A DNA stretch of 64,000 bases, taken from contig NZ_CP065511.1 in the NCBI RefSeq assembly GCF_022811925.1, positions 1,233,501-1,297,500 of the forward strand. Direction: 5' to 3'. The position numbers and the translations under genes were made by a program. Shown piece by piece: positions 43,338 through 51,627 of the stretch. Below the pieces are notes generated by a model. The model was not told where the DNA came from. It saw only the letters and a list, made by a program, of their open reading frames with translations, and made no database searches. The DNA is from Cytobacillus oceanisediminis. GTDB taxonomy: Bacteria > Bacillota > Bacilli > Bacillales > Cytobacillaceae. Within the stretch, counting starts at the first letter, position 1, and every line of letters begins with the position of its first letter.

Positions 43338-43418
43338 TGAAAAAGTTTCCTTCTTAAAAAAGCACTCTCCGTAACACAATAGTAATGGGGAAAATGAATT
43401 CTTTAGGAGGGCATGGAT

Positions 43419-43523
43419 ATGACAAAACACACGAAAAAAGACGGCGGCACAAAGCAAAAAGGCAAAAATAAACCTAAACAAAAAACATCCGGATCTGCTA
43501 ACGGGCAGAACGGCTACCATTAA
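43419..43523 (+). CDS. Small basic hydrophilic protein (34 aa)
   Basis: The frame reads MTKHTKKDGGTKQKGKNKPK, then QKTSGSANGQNGYH. It is rich in Lys, Gly and Gln with no hydrophobic stretch, resembling minor small acid-soluble spore proteins in size and composition (inference). AGGAGG lies 8 nt before ATG 43419; an ATG 6 nt earlier is too close to it. A strong terminator follows. Confidence 0.6.
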   Translation: MTKHTKKDGGTKQKGKNKPKQKTSGSANGQNGYH

Positions 43524-43528
43524 AAATA

Positions 43529-43560
43529 AAAGCCTGGGAAACTGACTTCCCAGGCTTTCC
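43529..43560. terminator. Bidirectional terminator
   Basis: AAAGCCTGGGAA and TTCCCAGGCTTT perfect 12-bp arms between the 34-codon gene and the convergent P-type ATPase gene. Confidence 0.88.
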
Positions 43561-45483
43561 TTATGATCTTAATAACCTCAAGCTGTTTAAAATAACTAAA
43601 ATGGTGGACCCTTCATGGCCGATTACTCCATAAGGAAGGTCAAGTATCTGCAGGAAGTTCGATGCAATTAAAAACATAATGACCGTTATAGAAAAGATGA
43701 CATTTTGTTTGATAATGCGATTCATTCTGCTTGAAAGTTCAATGGCTTCGGCAATTTTTGGCAGGTCATTTTTCATTAAGACAACATCAGCTGTTTCAAG
43801 CGCTACATCCGTTCCTTCGCCCATGGCAATTCCGACATTTGCAGTTGCAAGGGCAGGGGCATCGTTAATTCCGTCACCGACCATGGCGACATTGCTGTAT
43901 TTTTCTTTCAGCTTTTTTAAATGCTCCACTTTGTTTTCAGGAAGGCATTCGGCAATATGCTCATTAACATGGCTTTCGCTGGCAATCGCTGCTGCCGTTG
44001 TCTGGCTGTCTCCAGTAAGCATGATGGTGTAAATTCCTTGCTGCTTCAAAAGGTCAATTGCCTGCTTAGTCTCTTCGCGGACAACATCCTTGAGGGAAAT
44101 AAGGCCAATTACTTCTTCATTTTTCTGTACAAAGACAACAGTTTTTCCTTCACTAGCCATGCGATCGGCAGCTCCATTTGCAAATGCTTTGGCCTCTGTT
44201 TTACCGACAAAAGAGGCTTTGCCGATTTTCCATACATCTTGATCAACTTTGGCTTTGACTCCAAATCCGGTAACATCTTCAATGCTTTCCGGACGAATAA
44301 GGGATTCTGATAGTGTTTCTTTGGCATATTTGACTATGGCATTTGCAAGCGGGTGGTTTGAATGACTCTCAATGGAAGCTACCTTTAGAAGCAGATCTTC
44401 CCTGGAAAGACCATCCTTGACTGCTACATCGGTTACTTCCGGTTTTCCTTTTGTCAGTGTGCCGGTTTTATCAAAGGCGATCGCTTTAAGATGGCTTAAG
44501 TTTTCGAGATGCACGCCTCCTTTAAAAAGAATTCCGTGTTTCGCACCATTCGAAATGGCTGATAAAGTCGCCGGCATGATTGATGCAACCAGGGCACAAG
44601 GTGAAGCGACAACAAGCAGAATCATTGCCCGGTAAAAGGTTTCTGTCCAGCTCCATCCTAAAAGAAAGTGAGGAGCAAACATCATTAAAACGACAACAGC
44701 TAAAACAACTTTGACATAGGTTCCTTCAAACTTTTCAATGAAAAGCTGTGAAGGAGATTTCTCGCTTTGGGCTGATTGCACAAGCTCGATAATTTTTTGA
44801 AAAAGGGTTTCGTTATTTGGTTTGGTTATTTCAACCGTAATCGATCCGTTCAGATTTACAGTACCGGCAAATACCTGGTCATCTGCCCCCTTGGAAACTG
44901 GCAGTGATTCACCCGTGATCGCTGCTTCGTCCAATGATGAATGGCCTTTTACGATTGTTCCATCGGATGGCACCCGCTCACCTGGTTTCACCAGGATTAA
45001 ATCCCCGATTTCCAGCTCAGAAACATGCACACGTTCCTCGGACCCGTCTATGATCCTCAGGGCTTCTTCTGGCTGCAGTTCCATAAGGGAAGAGATTTCT
45101 TTATGACTTTTGTTCATGGTGTATGTTTCTAAAGCGCCGCTGACCGCGAAGATGAATATCAGGATTGCGCCTTCTGTCCAATAACCGATAATGGCAGATC
45201 CGATCGCAGCAAATATCATCAGCATTTCAACATTCAGCTCTTTATTCTCAATGGTCTCTTCGATGCCTTCTTTTGCTTTCGCAAAGCCGCCGATAATGAA
45301 AGCCAGCAGGTAAGCGGCAATCGATGCAGCTTCCATTTCGCTTCGGTCTAATAACCAGCCTGCCAGAATCAATACACCGCTTAGAAGAGCGGCAATCAGT
45401 TCAGCATGAGGTTTGATTTTTTCTAAAAGGTTTTCTTCAGATGCAGTGCTGCTTTTAAGCAGCGCCTTTGCCTCCATACTCAT
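43561..45483 (-). CDS. P1B4-type heavy-metal P-type ATPase (PfeT/ZosA/CadA-like)
   Basis: 640 residues with no N-terminal metal-binding domain. The phosphorylation site is AFDKTGTLTKG, the membrane metal motif VASPCALVAS, the hinge MVGDGINDAPAL, and the last helix ends VIGHEGSTILVILNSLRLLR. SPC with HEGS/T is the P1B4 pattern, shared with B. subtilis PfeT (ferrous iron efflux, formerly ZosA). Iron export under peroxide or iron stress is the best guess; Zn/Co/Cd cannot be excluded. No clear PerR box was found in the upstream gap, which instead holds a terminator-like hairpin. Confidence 0.87.
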   Translation of the reverse strand: MSMEAKALLKSSTASEENLLEKIKPHAELIAALLSGVLILAGWLLDRSEMEAASIAAYLLAFIIGGFAKAKEGIEETIENKELNVEMLMIFAAIGSAIIGYWTEGAILIFIFAVSGALETYTMNKSHKEISSLMELQPEEALRIIDGSEERVHVSELEIGDLILVKPGERVPSDGTIVKGHSSLDEAAITGESLPVSKGADDQVFAGTVNLNGSITVEITKPNNETLFQKIIELVQSAQSEKSPSQLFIEKFEGTYVKVVLAVVVLMMFAPHFLLGWSWTETFYRAMILLVVASPCALVASIMPATLSAISNGAKHGILFKGGVHLENLSHLKAIAFDKTGTLTKGKPEVTDVAVKDGLSREDLLLKVASIESHSNHPLANAIVKYAKETLSESLIRPESIEDVTGFGVKAKVDQDVWKIGKASFVGKTEAKAFANGAADRMASEGKTVVFVQKNEEVIGLISLKDVVREETKQAIDLLKQQGIYTIMLTGDSQTTAAAIASESHVNEHIAECLPENKVEHLKKLKEKYSNVAMVGDGINDAPALATANVGIAMGEGTDVALETADVVLMKNDLPKIAEAIELSSRMNRIIKQNVIFSITVIMFLIASNFLQILDLPYGVIGHEGSTILVILNSLRLLRS

Positions 45484-45556
45484 TGTTTGTCCTCCTAAAA
45501 TGAATTTAAAGTTTTGTCAGTTGTCTTATTGAGAAGAATAATCACATTCAATACCC

Positions 45557-45599
45557 CTAAAAAACGACGAAAGCTGCCACCAATTAGGTGACAGCGTTA
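45557..45599 (-). terminator. Terminator-like hairpin in the leader of the P-type ATPase
   Basis: On the minus strand GCTGTCACC and GGTGGCAGC pair around TAATT and are followed by TTTCGTCGTTTTTT, about 75 nt before the ATPase start. It could be an attenuator of the ATPase or end a transcript from the MFS side. The rest of the 45.5-45.9 kb gap holds only a repeat. Confidence 0.55.
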
Positions 45600-45734
45600 A
45601 AATCCAGTCATACAGGTAATGCAACTAGCATTATGCAAATATTGTATTCTATTACACTTATTTTACTATATAGCCTATGAAAAGAAAAGTTAAACAGTTA
45701 CTTTTCTTTTTATATTTAAACTTGTTAGCTTCTA

Positions 45735-45852
45735 ATGTAGCCCGTTGCTTTCCGCGGGGAGGCATGAGAGCCTCCTCGGCTTCGCCTGCGGGGTCTCTCA
45801 CTTCCCTCTCCTCCCGTAGGAGTCAAGTGCCCTCCGCTACAATCAACTCAGC
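45735..45852. repeat. Bacillus intergenic repeat, family A, copy 2 (inverted)
   Basis: Reverse complement of the 41.42-kb element with differences: TCCGCGGGGAGG, GAGCCTCCTCGGCTTCG, CCTGCGGGGTCTCTC and CTCCCGTAGGAGTC appear in the same order when inverted. Confidence 0.75.
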
Positions 45853-45921
45853 AGGTAAAACTTTATTTGTATTTCAAGGCAAAACTATCATATAACCTTT
45901 GTAAATTCTGCTATACCGAAA

Positions 45922-47100
45922 TTAAAATGACTGGCTCTTTTCAAATACCTGCTGTTTATTCCCAAACAATGTGACTGCACCAAAGATAATCAAAAGCATG
46001 ACACTGATAATATTGAAGAAGCTTATGGATTTGAATAATTCAATGAAAAGGCCGCCGAAATAGGGGCCAATCAGGCTGCCGATGCTAAATGCTACTCCGC
46101 ATAGCAGGTTGCCGGTAGGAAGCAGGTTTTTTGGCATTAAGTCTGCCATATAGGTGATGCCAAGTGAAAAGGTTGATCCGACGGCCATGCCGGCAATGAA
46201 TAAGCAAACTGTCAGAGCAAAAACCAATTCTTCGAGCATGCTTGCGGTGACGAAGCTGATAAACCCGATAAATAGAATACTCATTAACACATTGCGTCTT
46301 CCGAATTTATCACTCATGATCCCTAATGGAAGCTGAAATATGATTCCGCCGATTGCAAATGAAGTCAGCAGCAGTGAAACACTTGAAACTTCCAGCCCGA
46401 TGCGCAGGCCATAGATGGGAAAGCTGCCGTTCAAGGAGGCTTCAAGAAACCCATAGCCCAGCGCAGGCAAGAAGGCAACCCATCCATATTTTGTGGCTTT
46501 TGAAAAGCGCTTCATTGTTTCCCTGAATGAGTTGATTTCAATGGACTGTTCAGGGAAGTCATTTTTCAATGTAAATAAGAACAGCCAGGCAATCAGACAT
46601 AGTATGGAAGAAATGATAAATGGCATGGTTTCATTAATTTTGACAAGCGGAGCCATTAATGGCCCTACAGCAAATCCTACCCCGAAGAAAAGTCCATATA
46701 ATGATATATTCCGGCCGCGTTTATTTTCAGGTGAAAAGGATGTGATCCATGTTTGTGTTCCGAAGTGCAGGGCATGGTCTCCAATTCCGATTAAAAGCCG
46801 GAGAATGAACCAAAACCAAAAGGATTTCCAGAGAGGAAACAGGATGAGAGATACCACCACTAATAAACCTCCAAGGATAATAACCGGCTTATAGCCGTAT
46901 TTTCGCAATGGATATTCCATAAAAGGAGAGATGAGCAGGATCCCAATGTATAAACCTGTTGCATTCAAACCATTCAAACTGGAGGAAATGCCGTCATTTT
47001 CAAAAATAATCGCAATTAAAGGAAGCAGCATTCCCTGGCTAAAACCTGAAATGGCAACAATGCTGATGAGAATCCAAAAACGCATTGTTTCTTTATTCAT
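45922..47100 (-). CDS. MFS transporter
   Basis: 392 residues, 12 membrane helices. The TM2-3 loop reads SPFMEYPLRKYGYKPVIIL, and the second-half equivalent is QLPLGIMSDKFGRRNVLM. RLLIGIGDHALHFGTQTWI in TM4-5 is characteristic of the YfkF/YfiS-like group of putative drug or sugar efflux proteins. Its place between YihY and Cax genes is that of yfkF in B. subtilis, but identity is not proven. The ATG is preceded by GAGGTTTTAAT, a weak site. Confidence 0.8.
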   Translation of the reverse strand: MNKETMRFWILISIVAISGFSQGMLLPLIAIIFENDGISSSLNGLNATGLYIGILLISPFMEYPLRKYGYKPVIILGGLLVVVSLILFPLWKSFWFWFILRLLIGIGDHALHFGTQTWITSFSPENKRGRNISLYGLFFGVGFAVGPLMAPLVKINETMPFIISSILCLIAWLFLFTLKNDFPEQSIEINSFRETMKRFSKATKYGWVAFLPALGYGFLEASLNGSFPIYGLRIGLEVSSVSLLLTSFAIGGIIFQLPLGIMSDKFGRRNVLMSILFIGFISFVTASMLEELVFALTVCLFIAGMAVGSTFSLGITYMADLMPKNLLPTGNLLCGVAFSIGSLIGPYFGGLFIELFKSISFFNIISVMLLIIFGAVTLFGNKQQVFEKSQSF

Positions 47101-47261
47101 ATTAAAACCTCATTTTCTGACATGAAATATAAATGTCTCCTAAATGATGGTATCGGGAATAGGGATTCTTGGCAAGAGAAAGTTGCTGGTCATAATATTT
47201 TTGTTTGTAGATAAAATAGTGTAATCTCTAATATTAATAAGATAAAAAAGGGGCGAATACC

Positions 47262-47645
47262 ATGGAATTTAAAATGAAGGAAGAAGCAGGCTTCTATACC
47301 GATTTGCCATTTGGACGCCTGGATGTTGCCGGGGATGAAGAGTATGGCTTCAGGCCGTATCAGCTGCTTGTCGCTTCGCTGGCTGTGTGCAGCGGGGGTG
47401 TTTTAAGAAAAATCATGAAAAAAATGCGCATGGAATTTGAAGACATCGAAATAAAAACCAGTGTGGAAAGAAATCCTGAAGTCGCTGACCGTGTAGAGAA
47501 GGTACATATTCATTTCATCATAAAAGGAACGGACTTAAATGAGGCCAAACTTCACAAAGCAATGGAATTGACTAGAAAAAATTGTTCAATGGTGCGTTCA
47601 GTGGAAGGAAGCATTGAAATAGAAGAGACATTTGAACTTATTTAA
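47262..47645 (+). CDS. OsmC-family protein
   Basis: 127 residues with the OsmC pattern: substrate segment PYQLLVASLAVCSGGVLRKI and the second Cys in TRKNCSMVRSVEGSIEIEE. The two Cys (about 47 and 108) form the peroxidatic pair in Ohr/OsmC, so thiol-dependent peroxide reduction is likely, though YhfA-like subfamily members have unclear substrates. AAAGGGGCG precedes the ATG. It is a single-gene unit with a strong terminator. Confidence 0.85.
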   Translation: MEFKMKEEAGFYTDLPFGRLDVAGDEEYGFRPYQLLVASLAVCSGGVLRKIMKKMRMEFEDIEIKTSVERNPEVADRVEKVHIHFIIKGTDLNEAKLHKAMELTRKNCSMVRSVEGSIEIEETFELI

Positions 47646-47650
47646 TACGC

Positions 47651-47684
47651 AAACAAGGAAGAGGATGCCTCTTCCTTGTTTTAA
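47651..47684 (+). terminator. Terminator of the OsmC gene
   Basis: AACAAGGAAGAGG and CCTCTTCCTTGTT perfect 13-bp arms with an ATG loop, then TTAAT. Confidence 0.9.
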
Positions 47685-47790
47685 TAATGCAAGCTTTTCA
47701 TCAGTATCTTTGTGAAGGGTGGAAGAAAAATAGTATAATAATTCCTATAAAAATAATAAGAATTAAATAATAGAAGTGAGGTGTCTCCTA

Positions 47791-48933
47791 ATGAAATTCC
47801 AAGACTTAAATACAACAGAAGAAAGAATCCAGCTCATGGAAAAACTATCGGAAAAGTTTTTATCAAGAGCTGGCAAAAATGATGAAGAGGGTCTTTTCCC
47901 CTTTGAAAATATAAAAGAACTCAAAGAATCAGGATATACATCATTAACAGTCCCCAGACGATATGGAGGAAAGGAAATCTCCCTTTCTGAATTTCTGCGC
48001 CTCCAGGAAAAGATAGCTGAAGGAGATGGCTCCACAGCCTTATCCATTGGCTGGCATATGGGCATTATTAAAAGCCTTGGCGAGAAAAATAACTGGGAAG
48101 AACCCGTATTCAAGGCTTTATGTGAGGAAGTGAAAAAGGGAGCATTAATGAATAACTGTGCAACAGAACCGCAGACAGGCAGCCCTACAAGGGGAGGAAA
48201 GCCAGTTACCTCTGCAAGAAAAGAAGAAGGTTTCTGGATCATTAATGGCCGGAAAAGCTTTACGACCATGGCCCCTGTGCTTGATTACTTCAATGTGAGC
48301 GCCACGATTGAAGAAAGCGGAGAAATAGGAAACTTCTTAATTCCGAGAAGTTCCGAGGGCTTGGAGATAGAGGAAACATGGGACAGCATTGCCATGAGGG
48401 GAACGGGGAGCCATGACCTTCTTTTAAAAAATGTAAGGGTGAAGCAGGACGCGCTTGTTGAGCTGTTTCAGCCCGGCAAAAAAGGAGCGGCTGGATGGCT
48501 TCTCCATATACCGGCTTGTTATTTAGGCATTGCACAGGCAGCTCAAGATTATGCCATTACCTTTGCTAAAAATTATTCCCCGAACAGCATTAGCGGTACC
48601 ATCATTGATTTGCCCAATGTTCAGCAAAAAATTGGCGAGATGGAGCTTGAACTCATGAGAGCACGCCATTTTCTCTATTCCGTTGCAAAAAAATGGGATG
48701 AAGCAAACGATGAAGCCAGAAGCAGGATGCAGCCTGAATTGGGAGCAGTCAAGCTGGCTGTAACGAACGCCGCCATTGCAGTAGTCGATTTAGCCATGCG
48801 TGTGGCAGGTGCCCGCAGTTTATCAGCAAAAAATCCTCTGCAGCGCTATTACAGGGATGTGCGTGCAGGCCTTCATAATCCGCCAATGGATGATATGACG
48901 ATTCATGCTTTGGCAAAAAACGTTATAAAGTAA
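47791..48933 (+). CDS. Acyl-CoA dehydrogenase family protein (YdbM-like)
   Basis: 380 residues with the three-part acyl-CoA dehydrogenase fold: an N-terminal helical domain, the FAD beta domain (NNCATEPQTGSPTRGGKPV, GFWIINGRKSFTTMAPVLDY, DSIAMRGTGSHDLLLKN) and the C-terminal helical domain (VDLAMRVAGARSLSAKNPLQ, RYYRDVRAG). The usual catalytic Glu position could not be assigned. It may be a dehydrogenase or an FMNH2-type monooxygenase of the same fold. GTGAGGTG before ATG 47791 gives the start. Confidence 0.85.
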   Translation: MKFQDLNTTEERIQLMEKLSEKFLSRAGKNDEEGLFPFENIKELKESGYTSLTVPRRYGGKEISLSEFLRLQEKIAEGDGSTALSIGWHMGIIKSLGEKNNWEEPVFKALCEEVKKGALMNNCATEPQTGSPTRGGKPVTSARKEEGFWIINGRKSFTTMAPVLDYFNVSATIEESGEIGNFLIPRSSEGLEIEETWDSIAMRGTGSHDLLLKNVRVKQDALVELFQPGKKGAAGWLLHIPACYLGIAQAAQDYAITFAKNYSPNSISGTIIDLPNVQQKIGEMELELMRARHFLYSVAKKWDEANDEARSRMQPELGAVKLAVTNAAIAVVDLAMRVAGARSLSAKNPLQRYYRDVRAGLHNPPMDDMTIHALAKNVIK

Positions 48934-48937
48934 CTCA

Positions 48938-48968
48938 GAAGGCTGCTGTCCTAGACGGCAGCTTTTTG
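48938..48968 (+). terminator. Terminator of the acyl-CoA dehydrogenase gene
   Basis: AAGGCTGCTGTC and GACGGCAGCTT arms with a CTA loop, then TTT. Confidence 0.8.
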
Positions 48969-49110
48969 TATGCCCAAAGCTTCAAGTTTCAATTTTTTCT
49001 AAATCGGCTAAAGAGAAAGAACGTACTACATAAACTCTCTGCATATAATCACATAGGCAGGAATGAGCAGGCAATACTAAAAAATATTAAGACAGTAAGG
49101 AGAAAAAGAT

Positions 49111-50172
49111 ATGACAAATAAAGTTTTCATGGTATTGGCGTTTGCTGGTGTACCGCTGTCTGTCATCGGAACTTTGATGCATTGGTCCAATATTTTGCTG
49201 TTTGTGATTTACTGCATCACCATTATCGCATTAGCCAGTTATATGGGAAGGGCGACAGAGAGCCTTGCCATAGTGACAGGCCCCCGAATTGGAGGATTGC
49301 TGAATGCCACCTTTGGAAACGCGGTCGAACTGATCATTTCGATTTTTGCTTTAAAGGCCGGCCTGATTAGTGTTGTTCTTGCATCACTGACAGGATCCGT
49401 ATTGGGGAATTTACTGTTAGTGGCAGGTCTTTCATTTTTCGTTGGCGGGGTTAAATACAAGACCCAGTCCTTTAATGTCTATGATGCACGTCATAATTCA
49501 GGACTTCTGATGTTTGCCGTCATTGTGGCTTTTGTGATTCCTGAAGTTTTTTCAATGACCATGGATGAAGCTGAAACGATTACCTTCAGCATTGGCATCT
49601 CTGTCATTTTAATAGCTCTTTATTTAGCGGCTTTGTTCTTCAAACTGGTCACTCACCGGGGCGTCTATCAGTCCAAAGAGGAAGACAGAAGCTCTCATGA
49701 GGAGGAAACTCCGGAGTGGAGCAAAGGGAAAGCCATTGCTGTACTTGCCATTTCGACCATTGCCGTTGCTTATGTATCAGAGAATCTGGTTCACACCTTT
49801 GAAGAAGTTGGAGAAGCGTTTGGCTGGACAGAGCTTTTTATTGGGGTAGTTATAGTGGCAATCGTGGGAAATGCTGCTGAGCATGCTTCTGCCATCATTA
49901 TGGCTTATAAAAATAAAATGGATATAGCTGTTGAAATTGCTGTTGGTTCCACGCTGCAGGTTGCAATGTTCGTAGCGCCTGTCCTTGTACTGCTTTCATT
50001 GCTGTTCCCAGCTGCAATGCCTCTTGTCTTTACAATGCCTGAGTTAATTGCCATGGTGACAGCGGTGCTGCTGATGATTGTAATTGGCAATGATGGAGAA
50101 ACCAACTGGTTTGAAGGCGCCACTCTGCTGGCAGCTTACGTTATCATGGGAATAGGGTTTTATCTTTTATAG
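49111..50172 (+). CDS. Calcium/proton exchanger, CaCA/Cax family (YfkE/ChaA type)
   Basis: 353 residues, 11 membrane helices in two repeats. Each repeat has the acidic exchange motif: ATFGNAVELIISIFALKAG (alpha-1) and GNAAEHASAIIMAYKNKMD (alpha-2), separated by an acidic cytosolic loop (KEEDRSSHEEETPEW). It exports Ca2+ for protons. AAGGAGAAAA precedes the ATG. Followed by yfkD as in B. subtilis (yfkE-yfkD), although here a terminator and a 390-bp gap separate them. Confidence 0.92.
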   Translation: MTNKVFMVLAFAGVPLSVIGTLMHWSNILLFVIYCITIIALASYMGRATESLAIVTGPRIGGLLNATFGNAVELIISIFALKAGLISVVLASLTGSVLGNLLLVAGLSFFVGGVKYKTQSFNVYDARHNSGLLMFAVIVAFVIPEVFSMTMDEAETITFSIGISVILIALYLAALFFKLVTHRGVYQSKEEDRSSHEEETPEWSKGKAIAVLAISTIAVAYVSENLVHTFEEVGEAFGWTELFIGVVIVAIVGNAAEHASAIIMAYKNKMDIAVEIAVGSTLQVAMFVAPVLVLLSLLFPAAMPLVFTMPELIAMVTAVLLMIVIGNDGETNWFEGATLLAAYVIMGIGFYLL

Positions 50173-50186
50173 TTATGACCAAACAG

Positions 50187-50222
50187 AAAACCGGCTCTGA
50201 ATAAATCTCAGGGCCGGTTATT
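50187..50222. terminator. Bidirectional terminator after the Cax gene
   Basis: AACCGGCTCTGA and TCAGGGCCGGTT arms with a 7-nt loop. It also lies at the 3' end of a possible minus-strand micro-ORF transcript. Confidence 0.85.
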
Positions 50223-50296
50223 TATATGGGTATTTAAGTACTTTTTTAAAGGATTATGTTTTTCAGAGAATGGTTCTGTTCGCTTTCAGTCATTGA

Positions 50297-50399
50297 TCAC
50301 CAACCTTTACGCTGATTTTTGACCATTAACCTGACTTGCAGATGACTTAACAAAAAAACTATTCTCCTCCTTTTACATAGTAGTGGGGTTGATTGCCAC
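50297..50399 (-). other. Possible minus-strand micro-ORF transcript
   Basis: The 390-bp gap between the Cax gene and yfkD has no long frame. On the minus strand a promoter at 50425-50453 is followed by AAAGGAGGG and GTG 50399 (8 codons, MAINPTTM), then AAAAGGAGGAG and TTG 50353 (18 codons, MLSHLQVRLMVKNQRKGW), and an ATG frame of 15 codons overlapping its end (MTESEQNHSLKNIIL, from about 50293). GTG is only 3 nt from its site. Whether any peptide is made is unknown; the RNA could be regulatory. Confidence 0.35.
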
Positions 50400-50424
50400 T
50401 GCCCTCCTTTTGTTTAGTAAGCCT

Positions 50425-50453
50425 ATTATAAAACATTATTAGATATTTGTAAA
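50425..50453 (-). promoter_or_regulatory. Sigma-A promoter, minus strand, in the Cax-yfkD gap
   Basis: On the minus strand TTTACA (50453-50448), a 17-nt spacer and TATAAT (50430-50425). Confidence 0.65.
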
Positions 50454-50611
50454 TATTCAGATTTTTACAAAATCATTACAAATGAAACATTTTTGCTGTT
50501 GATTCCTCCTTAAATCCCTTCCTTATTTTTCACGGGAGGGATAATATCCACTTTCTCCGAAAAAACTAATAACAACCTAAAAAGATTGTGACTTGAAAGG
50601 AGAAAGACATC

Positions 50612-51433
50612 ATGAAAAAATACGTAAGCATTCTTTTTTTAGGTCTTATATTAATGCTGTCATTCCATCCGGCCGCAGAAGCGCAGAAAGGGACTGAGAA
50701 ATCGGTAAAACAGCCGCAGAAGGCCATTGCTGTCCCTAATTCGGTGCTGAATGTTACAAAGGAAAATACGTATCCGAATCCGGCTCAGGATATGCCGACA
50801 CTCCAGCCGAGTGAATTAACCCAGCAGCTCATTGATTCATCCAAGGTTAAAATCGAAAATCCGGATCTCATTCGGATGCTGAATGAAACCTCTGTGAGCA
50901 GCACTCCATTCGCACTCGGATACAGAGCCATCGTATATCTCGGTCAGTGGCCGCTCAATTACGAGTCTGCCGAAACCTCTCCTAATTGGGAATATCAGAG
51001 GATAAACACGAATTATTTCGACAACCGCGGCGGCAAGGCTCCTTACCAGATTCATTACGTGCAGGAAACCCAAAAGGTTGTCCGCGGAGGTCTGACTGCC
51101 AAGGTTCCCAATGCCGAGGATGTAAAAAAGATGATGCTTCTCAAAGCCATGGAGAAATCCGGTCTGCCTCTTGCTTTTGAAACCATTGTTGGCGCAGGCA
51201 CCAAAAAAGATCATATTTATAACATTCCTCCAAAAAGATTAGGCTATCTATACGGCTATGCTCCTGCAATCAACGAAAAGGGGAAAGTAACGTATGGAGA
51301 GGTGTATTTGATGCTAAAAGGCAGCAAGAAAATGATCGTCATTAAAAATGTCACTTCACAGGGAATAGGTGCCTGGATTCCGATTCAGGATCATGTGACG
51401 TTTGGGTTTGTTGTTTCCGAAAGGCCAAGATAA
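50612..51433 (+). CDS. yfkD: YfkD-like secreted protein
   Basis: 273 residues. The signal peptide KKYVSILFLGLILMLSF ends at HPAAEAQ, so the protein should be secreted or surface-associated. The mature part matches the Bacillus YfkD family (FALGYRAIVYLGQWPLNYES, NYFDNRGGKAPYQIHYVQE, YGYAPAINEKGKVTYGEVYL). The function is unknown. GAAAGGAGAAAG precedes the ATG. It is convergent with yfkAB behind a shared terminator. Confidence 0.88.
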   Translation: MKKYVSILFLGLILMLSFHPAAEAQKGTEKSVKQPQKAIAVPNSVLNVTKENTYPNPAQDMPTLQPSELTQQLIDSSKVKIENPDLIRMLNETSVSSTPFALGYRAIVYLGQWPLNYESAETSPNWEYQRINTNYFDNRGGKAPYQIHYVQETQKVVRGGLTAKVPNAEDVKKMMLLKAMEKSGLPLAFETIVGAGTKKDHIYNIPPKRLGYLYGYAPAINEKGKVTYGEVYLMLKGSKKMIVIKNVTSQGIGAWIPIQDHVTFGFVVSERPR

Positions 51434-51434
51434 T

Positions 51435-51558
51435 AAAAGCGCAAGCGCCTTGCCCACCCCCGACAAGCACAAGACGAGCCTCACGGAAAGGCGTTCTTTG
51501 CCTTATTGGGAGGGTTGACTTGTGACCTCGAGGGGGGTAGGCGCTGGAGCTAGACAGT
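51435..51558. repeat. Bacillus intergenic repeat, family B, copy 1
   Basis: Begins AAAAGCGCAAGCGCCTTG, contains CCCCGACAAGCACAAGACG and TGACCTCGAGGGG, and ends GGCGCTGGAGCTAGACAG. It starts directly after the yfkD stop. An inverted relative lies at 57.59-57.70 kb. Confidence 0.8.
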
Positions 51559-51594
51559 TATCGACGTTCAAAATTTTATATTTTTTTGTAAGAA

Positions 51595-51622
51595 AAGCCA
51601 GCCTTACATTTAGGCTGGCTTA
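51595..51622. terminator. Bidirectional terminator, yfkD / yfkAB
   Basis: AAGCCAGCCT and AGGCTGGCTT arms with a 7-nt loop, A/T-rich on both sides. Confidence 0.88.
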
Positions 51623-51627
51623 ATCTA

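Noticed and set aside
45484..45556. PerR or Fur box upstream of the P-type ATPase
   Set aside because: No 15-bp palindrome close to TTATAATNATTATAA or GATAATGATTATC is present; only scattered AT-rich matches were seen.
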